Source of the DNA: Streptomyces cinnamoneus
GTDB lineage: Bacteria > Actinomycetota > Actinomycetes > Streptomycetales > Streptomycetaceae
DNA length: 64,000 nt
Reading direction: 5' to 3'
Assembly: GCF_002939475.1 (NCBI RefSeq)
Contig: NZ_PKFQ01000001.1
Coordinates: forward strand, 4,585,001-4,649,000
In this document: in pieces, positions 50,770 through 60,013 of the stretch
Numbering within the stretch: position 1 is the stretch's first letter
How the letters are laid out: each line of letters opens with the position of its first letter
Program-made: the position numbers and the translations under genes
Notes under the pieces: generated by a model
What the model was told of the DNA's origin: nothing
What the model saw: the letters and a program-made list of their open reading frames with translations, nothing else
Databases searched by the model: none

Positions 50770-52430
50770 CGACCGAACCCCTGGTCGTGGTGGACGGCCT
50801 GTCCGTCGCCTTCCCGGCCGCCCCCGGCGGCGGCCTCGTCCGCGCCGTGACGGACCTCTCCTTCACCCTCCCGGCGGGCGGGGCGCTCGGCGTCGTGGGC
50901 GAGTCCGGGTCGGGCAAGTCCACGGCCGCGTACGCCCTGCTCGGGCTGCACCGCGGCACGGGCGCCCGCGTCACCGGCTCGGTGCGCGTGGCGGGCCACG
51001 ACGTGCCGGCCGCGTCGGACGCGGAACTGCGCCGCCTGCGCGGCGGGGTGGCCGCCATGGTGTTCCAGGACCCGCTGTCCTCGCTCGACCCCTACCAGGC
51101 GATCGGCGACCAGATCGCGGAGGTCTACCGGGTCCACCGGCGGGGTGCCTCAGGGAAGGCGGCACGCGCGCGTGCCGTCCACGTGCTGGACCGCGTCGGC
51201 ATCCCGGACGCGGCCCGCCGCGCCCGCTTTCGCCCCCACGAGTTCAGCGGCGGCATGCGCCAGCGCGCCCTCATCGCCATGGCCCTGGCCTGCGAGCCGC
51301 GGCTGCTGGTCGCCGACGAACCCACCACCGCCCTCGACGTCACCGTCCAGGCGCAGGTTCTCGGCCTCCTGCGTGAGCTGCGCGCCGAGACCGGCATGGG
51401 CCTGATCCTGGTCACCCACGACCTGGGCGTCGCCGCCGGGAACGTCGACGAGCTGCTGGTGATGAAGGACGGCGCCGCCGTCGAGCACGGACCGGTGGGC
51501 ACGGTGCTGAAGGCGCCCGCCCAGACGTACACCCGTGAGCTGCTGGCCGCCGTACCGCGGGTGGGCGTCCGCCGCGAGGCCGTCCGTGAGCCCGCGCGCG
51601 ACGACTCCGTCCTCCTCGAAGCCACCGCCCTGCAAAGGCGGTTCGGCGGCGGCAAGCGGACCGCCACCGCCGTCGACGGCGTCTCGCTGAGCATCCGGGC
51701 CGGCGAGACGGTCGGGGTGGTCGGCGAGTCCGGCAGCGGCAAGACCACGCTCGGCCGGATGCTGGTGCGGCTGCTGGAGCCCACCGGCGGGCAGCTGCGC
51801 TACCGCGGCCGGGACATCGGCGGCCTGGGGGAGCGTGAGCTGCGCGCCTTCCGCGGCGAGCTTCAGATGGTCTTCCAGGACCCGGTCTCCTCGCTCAACC
51901 CGCGCCGCAGCATCGGCGAGTCCATCGCCGACCCGCTGCGCGCCGCCGGGAAGCTGGGGGAGGCTCAGATCACCGGCCGCGTACGGGATCTGCTGGAGCG
52001 CGTGGGCCTGGACCCGGGCTCCTACCACCGCTATCCGCACGAGTTCAGCGGCGGACAGCGGCAGCGCGTGGGCATCGCCCGGGCACTGGCCCCCGAGCCG
52101 AAGCTGATCGTCTGCGACGAGCCGGTCTCCGCGCTCGACGTCACCACGCAGGCACAGGTCGTGCGGCTGCTGGGGGAGTTGCAGCGGGACCTGGGGCTGG
52201 CGCTGGTCTTCATCGCCCACGACCTGGCCGTCGTCCGCCAGGTCAGCGACCGGCTCGTGGTGATGCGCGGCGGGCGGATCGTCGAGGAGGGCCCCGCCGA
52301 CGCCGTCTACGAGCGGCCCTCCCACCCCTACACCCGGGGGCTGCTGGCGGCCGTTCCCGGCCTGGAGCCGGCGGTCGTCCCCGTGGGCGCCGGGGCGGAA
52401 ACCGTGGCACGGGGGAATACAGCCGCATAG
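50766..52430 (+). CDS. fused double ATP-binding protein (DppD-DppF type)
   Basis: 554 aa from ATG 50766. Two complete ABC domains. The first has Walker A GESGSGKST near residue 43, signature FSGGMRQRA and LLVADEP; the second has GESGSGKTT near residue 320, FSGGQRQRV and LIVCDEP. Each ends with the peptide-transporter regulatory segment (YTRELLAAVP and YTRGLLAAVPG). A single polypeptide thus replaces the usual two ATPases; common in streptomycetes. Last gene of the operon. Confidence 0.88.
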   Translation: MTTEPLVVVDGLSVAFPAAPGGGLVRAVTDLSFTLPAGGALGVVGESGSGKSTAAYALLGLHRGTGARVTGSVRVAGHDVPAASDAELRRLRGGVAAMVFQDPLSSLDPYQAIGDQIAEVYRVHRRGASGKAARARAVHVLDRVGIPDAARRARFRPHEFSGGMRQRALIAMALACEPRLLVADEPTTALDVTVQAQVLGLLRELRAETGMGLILVTHDLGVAAGNVDELLVMKDGAAVEHGPVGTVLKAPAQTYTRELLAAVPRVGVRREAVREPARDDSVLLEATALQRRFGGGKRTATAVDGVSLSIRAGETVGVVGESGSGKTTLGRMLVRLLEPTGGQLRYRGRDIGGLGERELRAFRGELQMVFQDPVSSLNPRRSIGESIADPLRAAGKLGEAQITGRVRDLLERVGLDPGSYHRYPHEFSGGQRQRVGIARALAPEPKLIVCDEPVSALDVTTQAQVVRLLGELQRDLGLALVFIAHDLAVVRQVSDRLVVMRGGRIVEEGPADAVYERPSHPYTRGLLAAVPGLEPAVVPVGAGAETVARGNTAA

Positions 52431-52586
52431 CGCGAGACAACGTCCCATCTGTTGGAAAGTCACTTCTGTTCACCCCTTCCGGTGGCGCGACGGACAACCG
52501 TCCGCCGCGCCACCGGGAAGCGCGCATAGCGTGCTCCCCGCTGCCGTAACGGCGGTTGCCGACAAGGGAAGAACGGGGGTGCGTTC

Positions 52587-54149
52587 GTGCGTGTGGGACT
52601 GCTTTCCGAGGGCGGGTACCCGTATGCCGCCGGCGAGGGCGGGGAGTGGTGCGACCATCTGGTGCGCGGACTCGGCCAGCACGACTTCGAGCTCTACGCC
52701 CTGAGCCGCAGCGCCCGCCAGGAGGACAGCGGTTGGCACGCACTGCCGGGAAACGTCCGGCGCGTGAGAGCGGCACCCCTGTGGGGCGGCCCGGCGCCGG
52801 GGAGCGGCGGCCGCGCCTACGGATCGTACGGGCGCGATCAGCGGCGCCGCTTCACGGCGCACTTCGGGGACCTGGCCGCGGCCGTCACGCTGCCCGGTGA
52901 TCAGGCGTACCGTTTCGCCGACGGCCTGGACGGACTGGCCGACCTCGCCCGCGACGAGGGCGGCCTCGCCGCCGCCCTCCGCTCCGAACTGGCCCTGCGC
53001 GCCCTGGAGACCGCCTGCCGGGCCCCGGGCGCCCTCCCCGCCGCCTACGCCGCCCGCGTCGCCGACCTCCTCGTCGTCTCCGGCCTCCTGGAGCGGGCCC
53101 TGCGTCCCCTCTCCCTCGACTGGTACGGCAGCGCCGACGGCGACCGCGGTCTCGCCGCCGTCGACCTCTGCCACGCCACCTCCGCCGGGCCCGCCGCCCT
53201 CCCGGGCCTGCTGGCCAAACGCTTCTTCGGCACCCCCCTCCTCGTCACCGAGTACGAGGTCCGGCTGCGCGAGTACTACCTGGGCGGCGGCGCCGACCCC
53301 GAGGCCTGCTCCGCGCCCGCGCGGACCCTGCTCTCCGCCTTCCACCGGCTGCTGGCCGAGCGGATCTACGGCGAGGCCGCCCTGGTCACCGCCGGCGACG
53401 GACAAGGCCGCCGCTGGCAGGAACGCTGCGGGGCCGACCGCGCCCGGCAGCGCACGGTCCACCCCGGCATGGACGCGAGCCTCTACGAGGCCGTCGGCGA
53501 GGGCGACCCCGCGGTGTGCCCCGCCGCCGACGACGGGACGACGCTGGTGTGGGTCGGCGGCCGTGTCGAGCCCCACCTGTGGGAGGCCCTCGCCGTGCTG
53601 CGGGCGGCCGAACCGGGCGTCCGGGTGAGAGTCGTCGGGGTGCCGCCCGATCCGCAGACCGCTCCCGGGACGCCGGAGGGGGTGCGGTTCGGGCCCGCCA
53701 CGGGCCCCGAGGACTACGCCGCCGGCAGCGTCGTCGTCCTCTCCGGCGCCGTCGAGGGCTTCCCCGCCGCCCTGGCCGAGGCGATGTTCTGCGGCCGGGC
53801 CACCGTCTCGCCCGACGTCGGCGCCGTGCGGGAGGTCATCGGCGGCACGGGCCTGGTCGTCCCGCCGCGCGACCCCCGGGCCCTGGCCGGGGCCTGCCTG
53901 GACCTGCTGCGCGACCCCGAACGGCGGGCCCGGCTCGGCGCCGCCGCCCGGGCCCGCGCCCTGGAGCTCTTCACCGTCGAGCAGAACGTCTCCGCCTTCG
54001 GGGCGATCTATTTGGAGGTCCTCTCCCGCGCCCCCGTCCAGCACACCGCCCCCGACCCCTCCGTCCCCTTCTCCCACGCCGCCGGCGCCCACCCGCCGCT
54101 CACCATGTCCCCGCGTTCCGCCTCGCCGACCTGGGCGGGGCGCCCATGA
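52587..54149 (+). CDS. DUF3492-containing glycosyltransferase
   Basis: 520 aa from GTG 52587. The N-terminal DUF3492 domain (about 1-260) begins VGLLSEGGYPYAAGEGGEWC and resembles the PelF group of GT4 enzymes. A Rossmann GT-B C-domain follows with VVVLSGAVEGFPAALAEAMF and the nucleotide-sugar binding ETGLVVPPRDP-like loop (GTGLVVPPRDPRALA). Cytoplasmic, likely polymerising or extending a surface polysaccharide. Its stop overlaps the next start by four bases. Confidence 0.8.
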   Translation: MRVGLLSEGGYPYAAGEGGEWCDHLVRGLGQHDFELYALSRSARQEDSGWHALPGNVRRVRAAPLWGGPAPGSGGRAYGSYGRDQRRRFTAHFGDLAAAVTLPGDQAYRFADGLDGLADLARDEGGLAAALRSELALRALETACRAPGALPAAYAARVADLLVVSGLLERALRPLSLDWYGSADGDRGLAAVDLCHATSAGPAALPGLLAKRFFGTPLLVTEYEVRLREYYLGGGADPEACSAPARTLLSAFHRLLAERIYGEAALVTAGDGQGRRWQERCGADRARQRTVHPGMDASLYEAVGEGDPAVCPAADDGTTLVWVGGRVEPHLWEALAVLRAAEPGVRVRVVGVPPDPQTAPGTPEGVRFGPATGPEDYAAGSVVVLSGAVEGFPAALAEAMFCGRATVSPDVGAVREVIGGTGLVVPPRDPRALAGACLDLLRDPERRARLGAAARARALELFTVEQNVSAFGAIYLEVLSRAPVQHTAPDPSVPFSHAAGAHPPLTMSPRSASPTWAGRP

Positions 54150-55297
54150 CCACATCGATCCGGCCCGGCAGCGACCGGACGACTCCGGCGGGCATAGCCG
54201 AGGACCCCGCCGCCGACGCGGTGGACGAGGCCACCACGGACGGCCGGGCCGTCGCGGACGGCGTCCCGGCCGACCCGGTCAAGGCGCTCATCCGGCGCCA
54301 CCGCACGCTGTGCGCCGGCGCCGTGGACGCCCTGGAGATCGCCGCCGGCCTGGAGGCCCGCGGCATCACCGACCGGGTGGCCGCCGAGTACCGCCACCGC
54401 GACGTCTTCACGCTGGCCGAGGAGCTGCACGCGCGCGTGGAACGGGCGACCGAGCCCCCACCGGGCGCGCCACGGCCCGAGCCGGAGGCCCGGCACGGCA
54501 CCTGCGCCGCCCTGCGGGCCGGCTGGGGGCCCGCCGGGGCGCCGGCCTGGGTGTGGCTGCTCGGCTACGGCCTGGTCGGCGACCGGGTGCTCGCCCTGCT
54601 GCTGCACGGCCGTCACGGCCTGCCCACGCGTGCCCTGCTGGCGTCCGCCGTCTCCGCGGCCGCTCCCACCGCGCTCGCCCTGGCCTGCGCGGTCGCGCCC
54701 GCGGCGTGGTGCGCCCACTGGTTCGCCGGGCATGCCCGCCGGGTGCTCGCGAGCAGCCGGAGCCTCGACGAGTTCGGCGGCCGGGTGAGGCCCGCGCTGC
54801 TCGTCGCGGTGGTGGTGTTCCTCGGCGCGCTGCTGGTGTTCCTCTGGCCCGCCCGCGCGGCCCTGCCGCCGGACGCCGCCGGGGGCACCCCGCCCGCGCT
54901 CGCCTGCGCCGCGGTGGCCGCCCTGGGCATGCTGCTGTTCCTGGCCCGGCTGCTCGCCGCCCACGGCCTGCGGGGCGCGGCCGGCACGGCGGTCCTGGCG
55001 GCCGTGGCGGCGGAGGCCGTGCCGCTCGTCACGCTGCTCGCCGCCCGGCTGCCCGGCTGTGAGGCGCTGCGCTGGCCCGTCGGCTGGCCGGCCGGGGCCT
55101 TCGGCCCCGCGGTCGTCCCCCTCGTGGCGTGCGCGCTGCCGGCACTCGCCCTGCTGGCCCACGCCCTCCTGGCCCTGTCCCGGGCCTCGGTCCACGGCGC
55201 GCCGGACCGGCACGCCCCCCGGACCGGCCGCGCACTGAAGGGCGCCGGCCCCGCCGGTCCCGTCCCCCTGGGGGCCGCTCCCGTGCCCAAGGCATAA
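54146..55297 (+). CDS. polytopic membrane protein of a polysaccharide-like cluster
   Basis: 383 aa from ATG 54146, coupled to the glycosyltransferase. Residues 1-125 are cytoplasmic and partly alpha-helical (DPVKALIRRHRTLCAGAVDALE). Then eight hydrophobic segments (about 130-350) of Ala/Leu/Val, and a cytoplasmic tail rich in Pro/Gly. No transporter or flippase motif is recognisable. A role in moving or polymerising the product of the adjacent enzymes is possible but not shown. Confidence 0.72.
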   Translation: MTTSIRPGSDRTTPAGIAEDPAADAVDEATTDGRAVADGVPADPVKALIRRHRTLCAGAVDALEIAAGLEARGITDRVAAEYRHRDVFTLAEELHARVERATEPPPGAPRPEPEARHGTCAALRAGWGPAGAPAWVWLLGYGLVGDRVLALLLHGRHGLPTRALLASAVSAAAPTALALACAVAPAAWCAHWFAGHARRVLASSRSLDEFGGRVRPALLVAVVVFLGALLVFLWPARAALPPDAAGGTPPALACAAVAALGMLLFLARLLAAHGLRGAAGTAVLAAVAAEAVPLVTLLAARLPGCEALRWPVGWPAGAFGPAVVPLVACALPALALLAHALLALSRASVHGAPDRHAPRTGRALKGAGPAGPVPLGAAPVPKA

Positions 55298-55351
55298 CGG
55301 GAGCGTCTCTCGCCCGGTGACCACCCCCCACCTGTCAGAGGAGCAAGGAAG

Positions 55352-55405
55352 ATGACCGTTCACCCGCCGCGCACCACCGGGCGAGAGCGAGGGCTCGACC
55401 GATGA
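55352..55405 (+). CDS. 17-codon ORF overlapping the epimerase start (possible coupling ORF)
   Basis: MTVHPPRTTGRERGLDR followed by TGA at 55403-55405; its stop overlaps the epimerase ATG at 55402. GAGGAGCAAGGAAG gives it a strong ribosome site, whereas the epimerase itself has none. Ribosomes finishing this mini-ORF could reinitiate on the epimerase gene. No conservation can be judged. Confidence 0.4.
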   Translation: MTVHPPRTTGRERGLDR

Positions 55406-56316
55406 GAGTCCTGCTGCTCGGTGCCAACGGCTACCTGGGGCGCTTCGTGGCCGACCGGCTGCTCGCCGACCCCGCCGTCCAGCTCACCGCCCTCGGCCGC
55501 GGTGACGACGCGGACGTCCGCTTCGACCTCGCCACCGGCAGCCCCGGGGCGCTCACCCGGTTCCTCAACGCCGTCCACCCCGGCGTCGTCATCAACTGCG
55601 CGGGCGCGACCCGGGGCGGGGCGCGCGAGCTGGCCCGGCACAACACGGTCGCGGTCGCCACGGTCTGCGAGTCGCTGCGCCGCAGCGGATGCGGGGCGCG
55701 TCTGGTGCAGGTGGGGTGCTCCTCGGAGTACGGGCCCTCCCAGCCCGGCTCCTCCACGGCCGAGGACGCGGTGCCGCGGCCCGGCGGCCCGTACGGGGTC
55801 AGCAAGCTCGCCGCCACGGAGCTGGTGCTCGGCTCCGGCCTCGACGCGATCGTGCTGCGGGTCTTCTCGCCCGTCGGACCCGGCACGCCCGCCGGGTCAC
55901 CGCTGGGGCGGCTCGCCGAGGCCATGCGGCGGGCCATGCAGAGCGGCGACAACGAACTCAAGCTCACCGGCCTGGGCGTGCAGCGCGACTTCGTCGACGT
56001 GCGCGACGTGGCCCGGGCCGTGCACGCGGCCTCCCTCTCGGCCGCCCAGGGCGCCGTCAACATCGGTACCGGCCGGGCCGTGCGGCTGCGCGACGCCGCG
56101 ACCCTGCTCGCACGCGTGGCGGGCTTCGGCGGGGCCCTGCACGAGCTCGACGACCCGCACCTGGGCACCCCGCCCGCCTACCCCTACCCCGACGGCTGCG
56201 GCAGCTGGCAGCAGGCGGACGTGCGCACCGCCCGCGACCGGCTGGGCTGGCGGCCCCGGATCGGCCTGGAGGAGTCGCTGGCCGACATCTGGATGGAGGC
56301 GGCGTGTCGTATCTGA
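55402..56316 (+). CDS. NAD-dependent epimerase/dehydratase
   Basis: 304 aa from ATG 55402. Extended SDR: NAD-binding LLGANGYLGRFVADRLL at the start; the Tyr-x-x-x-Lys is YGVSKLAATE near residue 133, after VGCSSEYGP. Sugar-nucleotide substrate expected (dTDP-4-dehydro or UDP sugars). The C-terminal portion contains the family-typical DVRDVARAVHAA. The next gene starts 13 bases before its stop. Confidence 0.85.
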   Translation: MRVLLLGANGYLGRFVADRLLADPAVQLTALGRGDDADVRFDLATGSPGALTRFLNAVHPGVVINCAGATRGGARELARHNTVAVATVCESLRRSGCGARLVQVGCSSEYGPSQPGSSTAEDAVPRPGGPYGVSKLAATELVLGSGLDAIVLRVFSPVGPGTPAGSPLGRLAEAMRRAMQSGDNELKLTGLGVQRDFVDVRDVARAVHAASLSAAQGAVNIGTGRAVRLRDAATLLARVAGFGGALHELDDPHLGTPPAYPYPDGCGSWQQADVRTARDRLGWRPRIGLEESLADIWMEAACRI

Positions 56317-57083
56317 TCTCCCCGGGGCACCGCCGCGCCCTGGCCGCCCGGAAGGCGCCCCTGCGGCTGGGCGTGCCGGGCTTCGCGCACCCCCTGGTCG
56401 CGCCCGTCGAATGGGGCGGCCTGCAACGGGCCGGGCTGCCGCTGGACTGGGTGGTGCTCGGCGGCAGCGCGCCGCACGAGCCCGGCGGTCCGGAGGGCGG
56501 TCCGGGATGCCGCCAGGACCCGTACTGGCTGTCCGCGGCCGTGCCGCTGCGGACCTCCGGCGTGCGGGTGCTCGGCCACCTGGACATGGGATTCGGCTCG
56601 CGCCCCTTCGGTGAACTGCTCTCCGACGCCCAGCGCTTCCTCAACTGGTACCGGGTGGACGGCTTCGCGCTGGGGCGCTGCCCGGCCGACGCCGAGGCGC
56701 TGCCGGGCGTCCGCCGGGTGGTGGGGGCGCTGCGCACGCTGCTCTCGGGGGCGTACGTGGTGCTCGGGCACGGGACGTACCCCTGCTCGGGATACGCCGC
56801 CCTGGCCGACCAGTTGGTGACCTACGCCGGGCCCTGGTCGGGCTACCGCTGGTCGCAGGCCGCCGAGTGGACCGCCGAGCACCCGCCCGAGCGGTTCTGC
56901 CACTTCGTGCACGGGGTGCCGCGCTCGCACCTGGACGAGGCGCTGCGCATCGCCCGCTGGCAGGGCGCGGGCACGATCTACTTCACCGACCGCACGGACC
57001 ACGACGGCCTGGACCCCTGGGAGTGCCTGCCCGGCTTCTGGGACGAGATCGTCTCGCGCATCGGACCGGGTGTCTCGGAATGA
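56304..57083 (+). CDS. spherulin-4-type family protein
   Basis: 259 aa from GTG 56304 with GGAGG just ahead. Resembles the spherulation-specific family 4 (PF12138-type) fold: LRLGVPGFAHPLVAPVEWGG, VLGHLDMGFGSRPFGELLSD, FYRWD-like VDGFALGRCP, and HFVHGVPRSHLDEAL. These are (beta/alpha)8-like domains, often with glycoside-hydrolase relation. No signal peptide is seen. It closes the cluster and may process or trim the polysaccharide. Confidence 0.76.
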   Translation: MSYLISPGHRRALAARKAPLRLGVPGFAHPLVAPVEWGGLQRAGLPLDWVVLGGSAPHEPGGPEGGPGCRQDPYWLSAAVPLRTSGVRVLGHLDMGFGSRPFGELLSDAQRFLNWYRVDGFALGRCPADAEALPGVRRVVGALRTLLSGAYVVLGHGTYPCSGYAALADQLVTYAGPWSGYRWSQAAEWTAEHPPERFCHFVHGVPRSHLDEALRIARWQGAGTIYFTDRTDHDGLDPWECLPGFWDEIVSRIGPGVSE

Positions 57084-57170
57084 GACGGGGCGTGGCAGGG
57101 TTACAGGGGAACAACAGAACGCTGCTTCCAAGCTCCCCGCACCCGTGGGGATGACCCGCCTGGAGACCCC

Positions 57171-58349
57171 GTGTCGCTGCCACCCCTGGTCGAGCCGGCT
57201 GCCGAGCTCACCGTCGACGAGGTCCGTCGGTACTCCCGCCACCTGATCATCCCGGACGTCGGGATGGACGGGCAGAAGCGCCTGAAGAACGCGAAGGTGC
57301 TCTGTGTGGGCGCCGGCGGCCTCGGTTCCCCCGCCCTGATGTACCTGGCCGCGGCGGGCGTCGGCACGCTCGGCATCGTGGAGTTCGACGAGGTCGACGA
57401 GTCGAACCTGCAACGGCAGATCATTCACAGCCAGTCGGACATCGGCCGCTCCAAGGCCGCCTCCGCGCGGGACACGGTGCTGGGCATCAACCCGTATGTG
57501 AACGTCGTGCTCCATGAAGGCCGCCTTGAGGCCGAGAACGTCATGGAGATCTTCTCCCAGTACGACCTGATCGTGGACGGCACGGACAACTTCGCCACCC
57601 GCTACCTGGTCAACGACGCCTGCGTCCTGCTGGGCAAGCCGTACGTGTGGGGTTCGATCTACCGGTTCGACGGCCAGGCCTCCGTGTTCTGGAGCGAGCA
57701 CGGCCCCTGCTACCGCTGCCTCTACCCGGAGCCCCCGCCGCCCGGCATGGTCCCCTCGTGCGCCGAGGGCGGCGTGCTGGGCGTGCTGTGCGCGTCCATC
57801 GGTTCCATCCAGGTCAACGAGGCCATCAAGCTGCTGGCCGGCATCGGCGACCCGCTGGTCGGCCGGCTGATGATCTACGACGCCCTGGAGATGACCTACC
57901 GGCAGGTCAAGGTCCGCAAGGACCCCGACTGCGCGGTCTGCGGCAAGAACCCCACCGTCACCGAGCTCATCGACTACGAGGCCTTCTGCGGCGTCGTCTC
58001 GGAGGAGGCGCAGGCGGCGGCGGCCGGTTCGACGATCACTCCCGCGCAGCTCAAGGAGTGGATGGACGCCGGCGAGAACATCGACGTCATCGACGTCCGC
58101 GAGCCGAACGAGTACGAGATCGTCTCGATCCCCGGCGCCCGGCTGATCCCCAAGAACGAGTTCCTGATGGGCAACGCCCTCCAGGACCTGCCGCAGGACA
58201 AGAAGATCGTCCTGCACTGCAAGACGGGTGTCCGCTCGGCGGAGGTGCTCGCGGTGCTGAAGTCGGCCGGCTTCTCCGACGCCGTGCACGTGGGCGGCGG
58301 CGTCATCGGCTGGGTCAACCAGGTCGAGCCGCAGAAGCCGGTGTACTAG
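57171..58349 (+). CDS. moeZ: adenylyltransferase/sulfurtransferase MoeZ
   Basis: 392 aa from GTG 57171. N-terminal ThiF/MoeB domain: GAGGLGSPALMYLAAAGVG (ATP binding), NLQRQIIHSQ, zinc pairs CYRC and CAVC. The C-terminal rhodanese domain has the sulfur-carrying Cys near residue 350 in LHCKTGVRS. It activates sulfur-carrier proteins (MoaD, CysO, ThiS) and transfers sulfur for molybdopterin, thiamine and cysteine pathways. Orthologue of Rv3206c by position. Interestingly the leader-peptide-led transporter lies in the same neighbourhood. Confidence 0.92.
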   Translation: MSLPPLVEPAAELTVDEVRRYSRHLIIPDVGMDGQKRLKNAKVLCVGAGGLGSPALMYLAAAGVGTLGIVEFDEVDESNLQRQIIHSQSDIGRSKAASARDTVLGINPYVNVVLHEGRLEAENVMEIFSQYDLIVDGTDNFATRYLVNDACVLLGKPYVWGSIYRFDGQASVFWSEHGPCYRCLYPEPPPPGMVPSCAEGGVLGVLCASIGSIQVNEAIKLLAGIGDPLVGRLMIYDALEMTYRQVKVRKDPDCAVCGKNPTVTELIDYEAFCGVVSEEAQAAAAGSTITPAQLKEWMDAGENIDVIDVREPNEYEIVSIPGARLIPKNEFLMGNALQDLPQDKKIVLHCKTGVRSAEVLAVLKSAGFSDAVHVGGGVIGWVNQVEPQKPVY

Positions 58350-58404
58350 GGGATGTACTGAGCGGAAGCCGGTGCGCCGAAAGAGGAGCGCCGGCGCGTG
58401 CAGG

Positions 58405-58436
58405 GGCCCGGCATCGCCGCACGGCGGGCGGGCCCT
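58405..58436. terminator. possible terminator between moeZ and the TAP-like hydrolase
   Basis: GGGCCCG (58405-58411) pairs with CGGGCCC (58430-58436) across an 18-base loop with inner pairing, followed by TTTC. It lies between convergent genes. Confidence 0.4.
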
Positions 58437-58458
58437 TTCGCGCGTCCGGCCCCGCGCG

Positions 58459-60006
58459 TCAGGAGCAGGTCGTGCCGTCCGCGGGGACCTTGTCCTCCAG
58501 GAAGCGGTCGTCCACGGCCTTGGTGGCGCAGGCGTTGACGCCGTACATGCCGTGGCCCTCGCCCTTGACGGTGATGCGGACGCCGACGCCCTTGCCCAGC
58601 TTCTCCGCCATCCGCTCGGCCCCGGCCAGGGGCGTCGCCGGGTCGCCGGTGTTGCCGATCACGACGATCGGCGCGGCGCCCGGGGCGCTCACCTCGGGGG
58701 TCCGCCACGCGCCCTTCACCGGCCAGCCGGTGCAGGACAGCAGCGACCAGGCGGCGGATTCGCCGAAGACCGGTGAGGCCGCGCGGAACTCCGGCAGGTG
58801 CCGCCGCACGTCGTCGACGCTGAAGCGCTGGTCGGAGTCGGCGCAGGAGATGGCCCGGTTGGCCGCGCCGAGGTTGCTGTAGTGGCCGTCGGGGGAGCGG
58901 CCGCTGAGGGAGTCGAAGAGCAGGAGCAGGGTGTTGCCGGTGCCCTTGCCGATGGCTTCCCGGAGGCCCGCGGTCAGGTACTTCCAGGTCTCCTGCGAGT
59001 ACAGCGCCGCCGCGATGCCGTTGACGGCCTCGTCCTGGGTGAGCCCCCGGCCCGGCTGGGCGGTGGGCAGGGGCCTGCCGTCCAGTTCCTTCAGCAGTGC
59101 GGTGATCTGGTCCTGGGTGGGGCAGGACCCGCCCTTCGCGCCGCCTGGGGACGCGCAGTCCTTGAGGTAGTCGTCCAGGGCGAGTTGGAAGCCCTTGGTC
59201 TGGCCGAGGTTGCCGGCCACCGAGTCCTGGGTGGGGTCGACGACGGCGTCGAGCACGGTGCGCCCCACGTTCTTGGGGAACAAGTGGGCGTAGACCCCGC
59301 CCAGTTCGGTGCCGTAGGAGATGCCGAAGTAGTGCAGCCGCTTCTCGCCCAGGGCCTCCCGGAGGCGGTCCATGTCGCGGGCCGCGGCGACCGTGTCCAC
59401 GTGGGGCAGGACCTTGCCGGAGTTCTTGGCGCAGGCGTCGACGTACGCCTTGTTGGCGTCCAGCGTCGCGCGGAGTTCGGCGTCGTCGTCCGGTGTGCCG
59501 TCGATCTGGAAGGCGGCGTCCAGCTCCTTGTCGCTCTGGCAGCGCACGCCCGCGCTCTCGCCGACGCCGCGCGGGTCGAAGCTCACCAGGTCGTAGCGGG
59601 ACCGCAGGGCGGTGTAGGTGTCGGCGAGGCCCGGCAGGGTGGCCACGCCGGAGCCGCCGGGGCCGCCGAAGTTGAACACGAGCGAGCCGATGCGGCGGCC
59701 GCCGGTGGCCTTGGCGCGGATCAGCGCGAGCTCGATCTGCTCGCCGTCGGGCTTGGCGTGGTCCAGCGGCACGGGCAGCTTCGCGCACTCCCAGCCCTTG
59801 CCGGGCTTCTTGCCGCCGCCCTGCGCCGCGGTGGGCGCGGAGCAGGGCTTCCAGTCGAGCCGGGCGCCCGTCGGCGCGGCCTTGCCGTCGGTGCCGCCCG
59901 TGCCTCCCCCGGCGCCGGTGCCGCCGCTGCCGCACGCGGTGGCGGTGAGGGTGATCGCCAGGGCGGCGGAAGCGAGGGCGGCGGCCCTTGGCCGTGTGGG
60001 ACTCAT
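58459..60006 (-). CDS. secreted TAP-like alpha/beta hydrolase (tripeptidyl-aminopeptidase type)
   Basis: 515 aa from ATG 60006, with TAAAGT seven bases before it. Lipoprotein signal: ITLTATACGSGG, acylated Cys around residue 25. Alpha/beta hydrolase domain with SLVFNFGGPGGSGVA, nucleophile in FGISYGTELGG, Asp in VVIGNTGDPATP and His in VKGEGHGMYG. A C-terminal TAP-like part holds SCTGWPVKG. Likely a cell-surface peptidase or esterase. A close paralogue is at 61219. Confidence 0.88.
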   Translation of the reverse strand: MSPTRPRAAALASAALAITLTATACGSGGTGAGGGTGGTDGKAAPTGARLDWKPCSAPTAAQGGGKKPGKGWECAKLPVPLDHAKPDGEQIELALIRAKATGGRRIGSLVFNFGGPGGSGVATLPGLADTYTALRSRYDLVSFDPRGVGESAGVRCQSDKELDAAFQIDGTPDDDAELRATLDANKAYVDACAKNSGKVLPHVDTVAAARDMDRLREALGEKRLHYFGISYGTELGGVYAHLFPKNVGRTVLDAVVDPTQDSVAGNLGQTKGFQLALDDYLKDCASPGGAKGGSCPTQDQITALLKELDGRPLPTAQPGRGLTQDEAVNGIAAALYSQETWKYLTAGLREAIGKGTGNTLLLLFDSLSGRSPDGHYSNLGAANRAISCADSDQRFSVDDVRRHLPEFRAASPVFGESAAWSLLSCTGWPVKGAWRTPEVSAPGAAPIVVIGNTGDPATPLAGAERMAEKLGKGVGVRITVKGEGHGMYGVNACATKAVDDRFLEDKVPADGTTCS

Positions 60007-60013
60007 CTCCCTG

